5,052 nucleotides of DNA from Defluviitaleaceae bacterium (lineage in GTDB: Bacteria > Bacillota > Clostridia > Lachnospirales > WQUN01): positions 1 through 5,052 of the forward strand of contig WRHA01000241.1 in NCBI GenBank assembly GCA_009783395.1, read 5' to 3'. A model generated the notes under the pieces. That model was given only the letters and a program-made list of their open reading frames with translations. It was not told the DNA's origin and did not search any database. Made by a program: the position numbers and the translations under genes. Shown here piece after piece: positions 1-4,779 of the stretch. Each line of letters starts with the position of its first letter. Positions within the stretch are counted from its first letter, which is position 1.

Positions 1-487
1 GTACCTCAAGGACTTCGCCAAGCCGGAAGCGCGTAAAATAGAGTCCCTCTAAAACAGGGAGCGGCTCGAAAAAATATGTACGAACTTCCAGCACGCGTCC
101 GTAGTCGTCGAGGAAGAGAAAGCTGCCCGGCATATGTTCGACGTATGCCGTCAGGCGGCGTTCGGAAATGCTTACAACGACGCGACCGGGCAGGACACGC
201 TCGATATGCACATCATCGACATACATGTTTTGTAAAATTTCGGTACGGGCGGCGCGTGCATTAAAAAGTAAGATATGCGTGTTGTCTCGAATGCCGAGCC
301 GTGTGCGAATTTCGTCGTCGGTAACGCGATAATTTCCCTCAATCACAACGGACTCTATATGAAAATACGGGGAAAACAGAAAAATTAATGTCAGCAATGT
401 TGGTGTGGCAATGATGCCCGCTAAAAAAAAACGCGTGCGATTAATATCGAGCGTTTTTTTTTGTTTTTTTTCGACGTCAGGGGTCAT
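1..487 (-). CDS. ftsQ: FtsQ/DivIB-type cell division protein, C-terminus cut by the window edge
   Basis: The first 162 residues are visible. The order is a charged cytoplasmic tail (about 1-19, Lys-rich), one membrane-spanning helix (about 20-42), then an extracytoplasmic POTRA domain (about 43-112) containing IEGNYRVTDDEI and the strand VHIERVLPGRVVVSISER, followed by the start of the beta domain (FLFLDDYGRVLEV). This order is diagnostic of FtsQ/DivIB, which bridges early and late divisome proteins by contacting FtsL and FtsB at the septum. Family members usually exceed 220 residues, so the rest lies beyond position 1. The ATG (487-485) overlaps the TGA of the upstream NYN gene as ATGA. No in-frame alternative start was seen just upstream, and the only purine-rich stretch (AAGG) is too close to the ATG for a good Shine-Dalgarno site, so translation is probably coupled. 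The placement outside a visible mur/fts cluster is unusual. Assignment to the family is confident; the choice between the names ftsQ and divIB is nomenclature. Confidence 0.88.
   Translation of the reverse strand, partial: MTPDVEKKQKKTLDINRTRFFLAGIIATPTLLTLIFLFSPYFHIESVVIEGNYRVTDDEIRTRLGIRDNTHILLFNARAARTEILQNMYVDDVHIERVLPGRVVVSISERRLTAYVEHMPGSFLFLDDYGRVLEVRTYFFEPLPVLEGLYFTRFRLGEVLEV
423..462 (-). repeat. Nested inverted repeat with A9/T9 ends inside the ftsQ 5' coding region
   Basis: Positions 423-434 and 451-462 are perfect 12-bp inverted arms (nine A then CGC, against GCG then nine T). The 16-base centre holds a smaller stem, CGAT at 437-440 or so paired with ATCG. In the ftsQ message this gives a hairpin ending in nine U, about 25 bases after the start codon, so it has the outline of an intrinsic terminator or attenuator. 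It lies entirely in codons for Lys-rich and Phe-rich residues (around 9-22), so it could arise simply from coding a basic tail followed by a membrane helix. Function is inferred only. Confidence 0.45.
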
Positions 488-2085
488 GCCTTGTACGACA
501 CATACTTTTCCGTGTCTGAAATCCTTGATGCGTCCACAGAAGAGTAGTTGTAATTGGAAGATGTTTCGGGACGCATCAAGGATTTCGGACGAGGAAAAGT
601 ATCAATCCATGCCGAAAAGCGTTTTTCGTGCAAGTTTGCGACCCATTCTTTGTACACAAGATACATTTTTCCGTTAAAGCGAAAGGATTCTTTCCAATAT
701 TTTATTTTGCCGTTTGCGGTGCGCTGTTCCGTTAAATTACTGCGCGTTTCGATCTCCTTGAAAATAGGCGTGCGCACGCCGAAGGTTTTTTCGCTGTGTT
801 CGGCTGTGGTGAGTTTGCGAACCTCTCCGGGCGGCAATATGTCGGCGGCGGAAAGCTCCTCGAAGCGATCCTTGATCCACTTGCGTATCGAGCCGGCAAC
901 CGGAGGGATCGCCGGTGTCGGTTCGATGGTCGGGGCTTGCGCGGGTGCGGTTTTTGTTGTTCGCCTTGCCTTGCTTTGCTTGGAGGCAGGCGGCTTGGGC
1001 GCGACCGTTTTTGTAGTTTCGTCGGGCAAAAGCGAGTAGACAAACGGCTCGCCGAGCGGCACGTTAAAAACGGAATTGTATTTGTTGCCCTCCGCCGAAG
1101 TTATAACAAGACCCTTGACATCCTCCATTACGTTGCCTCGTGCCAATTCACGCGGGGCAATTAACAGCACATTGTCCTCAATTGAATGTATGCAAAACGG
1201 GCCGGAGGTTAATGCGAATCGGATAAACTCGCTTACGCGCTTGAAACCATGGCGTGTGACTTTAAAATCGGGGAGGTAGTGACCCAGGTAGTTTGTAAAA
1301 ACACTCACTTCAAGCCCGGGCAAGTCCTTCGTTTCCGAATCAAAAATTGCTTCAACCATTTTTCGCACGGTGTGGAAACAGCCTGCCAAATCGCCCTTGT
1401 TGCGCCAGATGGGTATATCAGCCGCAATGAGTGCCTCTGTATATTTTGTTTTCGGAAAATTTGCGGGGATTTTTTTTTGCGGCGGCACTTCGGGCTGTTC
1501 GATTGCCTCGACGGGAGCTTGTACATGCGCCTGAGGCTGTGCCGACGGCGCGGGGCTTGAAGCAGAGGCTTTAGTTTTTCTGACCGACGATGTTGCAATA
1601 ATCGCGGCGTCCGACTTTTCAAGCTCGATATAATAGTCGCACGAGTTTTGAAAAATAACGTTTGTAATATTGCCAAAGCCGCATCCGATAACGCGCTTGC
1701 CGTGTTCGTGCAGTTTTTTTGCCAAAAACGCAAAAATACCGTCTCCGGATGCGATTACATAGTTCTCTATCTCGGGACGGCGCGAAATTAAATCCACCGC
1801 GTCGATAATTAAGCTGACGTCGGCGGCATTTTTTATTTTGTCGTGCTGGTTCGTGTTAAAAATTTGTACCGGTTCTATGCCGACCTGAAGCACCGAGTTT
1901 CGAAAGTTTCTGTGTTGGGGCATAGCCCAGTCGGCGTATGCGCGCTGAACCGAAACGCCGTGTATGCCTTCCAGCTCAAGCACGCGGCGATAAATTTCGT
2001 CCAAATGCAGAACAGTATTAGATTTTCCGCCAAAAATCGCGGTCAAATTCTCAATATCATAGAAAATTGCAGTGTTGCACAGCAT
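484..2085 (-). CDS. NYN-domain (PIN-like) putative ribonuclease with LOTUS/OST-HTH-like region and repeat-derived C-terminal tail
   Basis: The protein has 533 residues. Residues 1-157 form an NYN domain: D10 in FYDIENL, D89 and D95 in AADVSLIIDAVDL, and D115 in IASGDGIF match the acidic metal-binding set of this PIN-like RNase fold. The second Asp of the usual SGDxDF motif is Ile117 here. A Pro/Ala/Gln-rich linker (about 170-205) leads to a region at about 210-312 whose part LPDFKVTRHGFKRVSEFIRF resembles the LOTUS/OST-HTH RNA-binding fold. A second Pro/Ala/Lys linker (355-398) leads to an unrecognised Trp/Tyr-rich domain (398-495). The last 38 residues come almost wholly from the palindrome at 502-602. 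ATG 2085 is chosen because GAGGTGG sits 5 bases upstream; the longer GTG start at 2115 lies within the promoter. The likely role is RNA cleavage or RNA-bound regulation, substrate unknown. The stop overlaps the ftsQ start by 4 bases, implying co-transcription. Confidence 0.85.
   Translation of the reverse strand: MLCNTAIFYDIENLTAIFGGKSNTVLHLDEIYRRVLELEGIHGVSVQRAYADWAMPQHRNFRNSVLQVGIEPVQIFNTNQHDKIKNAADVSLIIDAVDLISRRPEIENYVIASGDGIFAFLAKKLHEHGKRVIGCGFGNITNVIFQNSCDYYIELEKSDAAIIATSSVRKTKASASSPAPSAQPQAHVQAPVEAIEQPEVPPQKKIPANFPKTKYTEALIAADIPIWRNKGDLAGCFHTVRKMVEAIFDSETKDLPGLEVSVFTNYLGHYLPDFKVTRHGFKRVSEFIRFALTSGPFCIHSIEDNVLLIAPRELARGNVMEDVKGLVITSAEGNKYNSVFNVPLGEPFVYSLLPDETTKTVAPKPPASKQSKARRTTKTAPAQAPTIEPTPAIPPVAGSIRKWIKDRFEELSAADILPPGEVRKLTTAEHSEKTFGVRTPIFKEIETRSNLTEQRTANGKIKYWKESFRFNGKMYLVYKEWVANLHEKRFSAWIDTFPRPKSLMRPETSSNYNYSSVDASRISDTEKYVSYKA
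502..602. repeat. Approximately 100-bp palindromic element inserted in frame at the 3' end of the NYN gene
   Basis: The left arm at 502-535 and the right arm at 569-602 are inverted copies of each other, 34 bp each with 31 matches, separated by a 33-base loop (536-568). Two of the three mismatches would become G-U wobbles in a plus-strand transcript. On the minus strand it encodes residues 496-528 of the NYN protein, including KSLMRP and DASRISD. On the plus strand an open frame encodes a similar peptide, with KSLMRP, DASRISD and EKY recurring. It follows directly after the Trp-rich domain ends, which suggests insertion near the original stop codon. No transposase is present, so it would be a non-autonomous repeat. 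Confidence 0.75.
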
Positions 2086-2090
2086 AAAAT

Positions 2091-2097
2091 CCACCTC
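2091..2097 (-). promoter_or_regulatory. Ribosome binding site that fixes the NYN gene start
   Basis: The minus strand reads GAGGTGG here, 5 bases before ATG 2085. It favours this start over the in-frame GTG at 2115, which would place the start codon upstream of the predicted transcription start. Confidence 0.75.
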
Positions 2098-2105
2098 GTT
2101 GTGCA

Positions 2106-2134
2106 AGTATAACACGCAAAAAAAATATTGCCAA
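2106..2134 (-). promoter_or_regulatory. Sigma-A-type promoter for the NYN-ftsQ unit
   Basis: On the minus strand a TTGGCA -35 (2134-2129) and a TATACT -10 (2111-2106) are separated by exactly 17 bases, with TG one base upstream of the -10 (extended -10). The spacer carries a run of eight T. Transcription would start near 2099, giving a leader of about 14 bases that just contains the ribosome binding site. It lies between the DUF2161 stop (2171) and the NYN start, so the NYN gene and ftsQ can be expressed independently of the upstream gene. Confidence 0.75.
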
Positions 2135-2170
2135 ATACTTTTATAGATTTTGGGTGAAATTTAATTATGT

Positions 2171-2869
2171 TTACAACGTTTCCGTTGCCTTCATGCGATA
2201 ATATGTAACCAAAGAAATGCTTTCGTTCTGCTTCAGGTAATTTTGACCAACATCGGTAATATCATAGATTCCCGCGGCGATTTTCTTAAACCAGCCATAT
2301 GGATTTCCGCGCAAAATCGTATAGGTATCGCCCTCGCATCCCATTGCACGAAGAGATTTCGCGCTTTGCGCCCCTTTTGCTTCAAGCAAACATGCGATTT
2401 TTACACTGCGTTCGCGATATGCAGTGTTGATTTTTGCGCCGGCCGTTCCGCCCGGGCTGTCGGTTGTGCGTCCAAAAATCTCTTTTTTAATCGAGGCGGA
2501 TTTTTTATTTTCCCGCTTTGTGCCTTCGGGGAAAGTTATAATTTCTGCAAGCTTAACGGGGCTGTCGAGCGCGACCGTTATAAGCCCGAGTTCGAGTTTT
2601 TTTACAAGCTTTTTCAAGGAGCGAAAATTTTTATCGCGTCCGGATTTTGGGCGCGGTACGGCGATAAAAACGTTTTCGGCGGCTTCTTTTCGCGCCATAG
2701 CCTGAAAAATCAGCGTCAAATTCGCCGAAAGCTTCATTTCAACAATCCAAAGCTCCTCGCCGCGAACCGCCGCAACGTCACATCCCTTAACCTCTCCTCG
2801 CACAATAAAGCCCTGCGACGTAAGCAAGTTTTTTATCGGCTCATACATATCGGATTCTTTTTTTTTCAA
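2171..2869 (-). CDS. DUF2161 family protein, predicted PD-(D/E)XK nuclease
   Basis: The protein has 232 residues. The N-terminal half carries the PD-(D/E)XK core: E10 in MYEPIKNLL, D31 in GEVKGCDVAAVRG, E44-x-K46 in WIVEMKLS, and Q56 in LIFQAMARK, ending with FIAVPRP. The C-terminal part (about 149-212), with TAYRERSVKIACLL, ILRGNPYGWF and IYDITDVGQNYL, matches the helical domain typical of DUF2161 proteins as I recall them. A basic, disordered-looking linker (117-146) joins the two. The family is annotated as putative phosphodiesterase; its substrate and biological role are unknown to me. The TTG start at 2869 is chosen because GGAGG lies 6 bases upstream; the next Met (2848) has no such site. 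It diverges from the small plus-strand membrane-protein gene, and its stop is 85 bases before the NYN start, with a separate promoter between them. I saw no convincing promoter of its own in the 100-base divergent gap. Confidence 0.82.
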   Translation of the reverse strand: MKKKESDMYEPIKNLLTSQGFIVRGEVKGCDVAAVRGEELWIVEMKLSANLTLIFQAMARKEAAENVFIAVPRPKSGRDKNFRSLKKLVKKLELGLITVALDSPVKLAEIITFPEGTKRENKKSASIKKEIFGRTTDSPGGTAGAKINTAYRERSVKIACLLEAKGAQSAKSLRAMGCEGDTYTILRGNPYGWFKKIAAGIYDITDVGQNYLKQNESISLVTYYRMKATETL

Positions 2870-2875
2870 ACCTGT

Positions 2876-2880
2876 CCTCC
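2876..2880 (-). promoter_or_regulatory. Ribosome binding site supporting a TTG start
   Basis: The minus strand reads GGAGG, 6 bases upstream of TTG 2869. This is the main evidence that the DUF2161 gene begins with TTG rather than at the internal ATG at 2848. Confidence 0.7.
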
Positions 2881-2893
2881 GTCAAGTGTGCTT

Positions 2894-2921
2894 TTGTTTT
2901 TATAAACGCTTATGGTAGAAT
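2894..2921 (+). promoter_or_regulatory. Probable promoter for the small membrane-protein gene
   Basis: TTGTTT (2894-2899) and TAGAAT (2916-2921) are separated by 16 bases, with TG one base before the -10 (extended -10, reading TGGTAGAAT). Start of transcription would be near 2928, giving a leader of about 40 bases. That leader contains a small perfect hairpin, GGGC-GATA-GCCC at 2944-2955, immediately before the ribosome binding site (GAGAGAGG, 2956-2963). Confidence 0.55.
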
Positions 2922-2969
2922 AATGCCATCAAAATACTATAAGGGGCGATAGCCCGAGAGAGGTTGCGC

Positions 2970-3440
2970 GTGAGAGAAAAAATTTTTTGGATTTTTGGGG
3001 TTATTAATCTGGCGGCCATTGTTGCCGTGGGGGTTTTTGTTGTGCCGACAGCGCAATCTTTTCACGCAGGACGGGAAAGATTGCGTTTTTTTGAAAGAAT
3101 GTATGCCGCAGCATACGAACACACCGGCGATACTGATGCAACCGTTTCAAATTTTTATGAAATCATACCCGCTCTTTCTTTGGCATCCTCGCGTGGTGCG
3201 ATGCATGGGCTTGAAACGCACGAGTTCTTCGCCGGCGAATTTTTTCAAACAGCACAAATCTCGCCCGAAGAATATTTTTTAGAAGTGCGCGTCACAGCCG
3301 AGTACGAAGGTGATTTTCATGACGCAATTGCTTTACTGCGCGAGTTTCAAGACACACGCAGCTACATACGCTCGTTTACAATTAAAAAAAATGAAGTGGC
3401 ACAAGTCCGAATGCAATTTTCAATCTTCGGGCCGAGTTAG
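2970..3440 (+). CDS. Small single-pass membrane protein, weakly PilO-like
   Basis: The protein has 156 residues from GTG 2970, chosen because GAGAGAGG ends 6 bases upstream; the in-frame TTG at 2964 would touch that site. Residues about 5-26 (IFWIFGVINLAAIVAVGVFV) form one strong membrane helix after a short basic tail, giving an N-in topology. A helical, charged segment follows (about 30-50). The last 55 residues alternate in a beta-alpha-beta way: YFLEVRVTAEYEGDFHDAI, then LLREFQDTRSYIRSFTIKK, then QVRMQFSIFG. Together with the N-terminal helix this pattern recalls PilO/GspM-type pilus or secretion-platform proteins, but the protein is shorter and no other pilus genes are visible, so this is only a fold guess. 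It is transcribed alone, divergent from the DUF2161 gene and converging on htrC with 18 bases between stops. Confidence 0.72.
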   Translation: MREKIFWIFGVINLAAIVAVGVFVVPTAQSFHAGRERLRFFERMYAAAYEHTGDTDATVSNFYEIIPALSLASSRGAMHGLETHEFFAGEFFQTAQISPEEYFLEVRVTAEYEGDFHDAIALLREFQDTRSYIRSFTIKKNEVAQVRMQFSIFGPS

Positions 3441-3465
3441 AGCGACCTGCGAACAGAGCTAACTC
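3434..3465. repeat. Inverted repeat across two convergent stop codons
   Basis: GAGTTAG (3434-3440) and CTAACTC (3459-3465) form a 7-bp stem around an 18-base loop. Each arm contains the TAG stop of one of the two converging genes, since both end with an AGT-TAG codon pair. There is no U tract on either side, so it is not a standard intrinsic terminator; it may be a coincidence of shared last codons. Confidence 0.4.
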
Positions 3466-4604
3466 ATCCGACTGCCCAAAACCAAGCGGATTTCCATGCG
3501 TTCGCCCTCGCGATAAATGCCAAGCGTGATTTCGTCGCCGGGGCGCACGGTGTTTAAAACGGATTGGAAGTCTGCAAAGTTTTCGATGCGTTGTCCGTCG
3601 ATGTGCGTGATTAAATCGAGCGGCTCGATTCCTGCGTCTTCGGCGGGTGAGTTTTCAATTATTTCTTGCACCAAAATACCCGTTGACGGAAAATTAAACA
3701 AATCGCGCATGAATTCTGAGATCTCATCGTGGCGGATGCCGATAAATGCGCGGCGAACAGCACCGACTTCAATTATGTCATCCAAGATGTGACGGACGTC
3801 GTTAATCGGCAGTGCGTAGCCCATGCCCTCGATGTCCGATCCGATTAATTTTGCCGTTACTATGCCAACGACCTCGCCGTTTTGATTAACAAGCGGGCCG
3901 CCGCTGTTGCCGCGGTTTACGGCGGCGTCGGTTTGCAGGACGTTTAGGTTTAGACGCTGGTGTACGTCGGGGATTTCTATGTTCAGTGATACCGCGCTGA
4001 TTATTCCGCGTGTCACCGTTTGCCCCTCGCCCATGGCGTTGCCGATTGCGATAACGCTGTCGCCCATGCGAAGCGCGTCGGAGTCGCCAAGGGTTGCTAT
4101 TGCGTATTCCCCCGCCGCCCGGAGATCCGTCCGAGATGCGGCGATTACTGCAACATCCGAGGCTCTGTCGTATCCGACGAGTCGTGCGGAAACATGCTCC
4201 TCGTCGTCGAGCGAAATCGTAATCGACGTTGCGTTTTCGATAACGTGGTTGTTTGTTGCAATAAATACATACTCGTTGTCCCCCGCGAAAACAAAACCGG
4301 AGCCGGAACCGGGAACCTCAACACGCGACGAGCGTCCCGACGGTGCGACAACATCTATGCTTACGACGGACGGTCGCGCCCTTGCGATAATTTCAACAAA
4401 GCATGGTTCCTCCGTGTCGAGCGGCACAATAAGCGGGTTTACGTGTACCGTTGTGATGGTCGCGTCGAGAGACTGCGTGTTTTGCGCAATGGTTTCGACT
4501 CCCGTTTCAAGCTGTACAAAAACCGCATTGCCCGCCGCTATTCCAAGCCCAAGCATCACCCCGCCCAAACATATCGCCGAAAAAATAAAAAAAATTTTTT
4601 TCAT
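3459..4604 (-). CDS. htrC: HtrA/DegP-type membrane-anchored serine protease with PDZ domain
   Basis: The protein has 381 residues, the usual length for a one-PDZ HtrA. A hydrophobic N-terminal segment (about 4-29) is an uncleaved anchor or signal peptide, followed by a linker to about 68. The trypsin-like domain spans about 69-280 with the catalytic triad H120 (TNNHVIENA), D150 (YDRASDVAVI) and S234 (NRGNSGGPLV), and the oxyanion region before it is intact. The PDZ domain covers about 283-376 (AFIGIR, then GILVQEIIENSPAEDAGI and LITHIDGQRI). Such proteases act outside the membrane on misfolded or specific envelope proteins. The start is fixed by GGAGGT 5 bases upstream of ATG 4604. It follows a walJ-like gene, as htrC follows walJ in Bacillus subtilis, which is why that symbol is offered; by domain content alone it could equally be called htrA or degP. 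The 71-bp tandem repeats occupy the gap before it. Confidence 0.92.
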   Translation of the reverse strand: MKKIFFIFSAICLGGVMLGLGIAAGNAVFVQLETGVETIAQNTQSLDATITTVHVNPLIVPLDTEEPCFVEIIARARPSVVSIDVVAPSGRSSRVEVPGSGSGFVFAGDNEYVFIATNNHVIENATSITISLDDEEHVSARLVGYDRASDVAVIAASRTDLRAAGEYAIATLGDSDALRMGDSVIAIGNAMGEGQTVTRGIISAVSLNIEIPDVHQRLNLNVLQTDAAVNRGNSGGPLVNQNGEVVGIVTAKLIGSDIEGMGYALPINDVRHILDDIIEVGAVRRAFIGIRHDEISEFMRDLFNFPSTGILVQEIIENSPAEDAGIEPLDLITHIDGQRIENFADFQSVLNTVRPGDEITLGIYREGERMEIRLVLGSRMS

Positions 4605-4609
4605 CGCAC

Positions 4610-4615
4610 ACCTCC
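4610..4615 (-). promoter_or_regulatory. Ribosome binding site of the HtrA-type protease gene
   Basis: The minus strand reads GGAGGT, 5 bases before ATG 4604. A 10-bp palindrome, TATGTACATA (4624-4633), lies just upstream, between this site and the tandem repeats. I found no convincing -35/-10 pair, so the gene may be co-transcribed with the upstream walJ-like gene. Confidence 0.7.
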
Positions 4616-4634
4616 ATATTTATTATGTACATAT

Positions 4635-4776
4635 AGCACCGTTGGCATCCGGCGGTTGGCGACGGCTGCGTCTCGAAGCCGGATTCTGTTTCCTTGTGAA
4701 CAAAAAGCACCGTTGGCATCCGGCGGTTGGCGACGGTTACGTCTCGAAGCCGGATTCTGTTTCCTTGTGAACAAAA
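4635..4776. repeat. Two tandem copies of a 71-bp repeat with hairpin potential
   Basis: Copies at 4635-4705 and 4706-4776 match at 69 of 71 positions. Each contains an outer 7-bp inverted pair (ATCCGGC at 4647-4653 with GCCGGAT at 4678-4684 in copy 1) enclosing an inner stem GACG-loop-CGTC (4661-4672 in copy 1, 4732-4743 in copy 2). The only differences are in the inner tetraloop: GCTG in copy 1 and GTTA in copy 2. The repeats fill nearly the whole gap between the walJ-like stop (4780) and the htrC start. No coding role is apparent. They could be an intergenic REP-like element, an RNA-processing structure, or partial termination between two genes. Confidence 0.85.
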
Positions 4777-4779
4777 TTA

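Noticed and set aside
405..677. Plus-strand open frame of 90 codons over the palindrome
   Set aside because: It exists because the inverted repeat encodes a similar peptide on both strands. It has no ribosome binding site and overlaps two well-supported minus-strand genes.
2086..2115. Longer NYN protein starting at GTG 2115
   Set aside because: This codon overlaps the predicted -10 region and has no ribosome binding site; ATG 2085 has GAGGTGG at ideal distance.
2881..2960. Minus-strand promoter for the DUF2161 gene in the divergent gap
   Set aside because: TTGATG and TATAAA are present but about 22 bases apart, too far for a normal sigma-A promoter; no better pair was found.
4660..4700. tRNA-like TTCGAGAC segment on the minus strand of the repeat
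   Set aside because: The flanking bases do not pair as a T stem, and no acceptor, D or anticodon arms can be built.
3907..4770. Long plus-strand open frames opposite the HtrA-type protease
   Set aside because: They are antisense to a complete protease with an intact triad, have low-complexity Ser/Arg-rich translations, and run into the non-coding repeats.
4635..4776. Possible CRISPR array or integron attC-like sites
   Set aside because: Only two copies exist, they abut with no unique spacers, the unit is 71 bp, and no cas, integrase or cassette gene is present. The core sequences do not fit attC.
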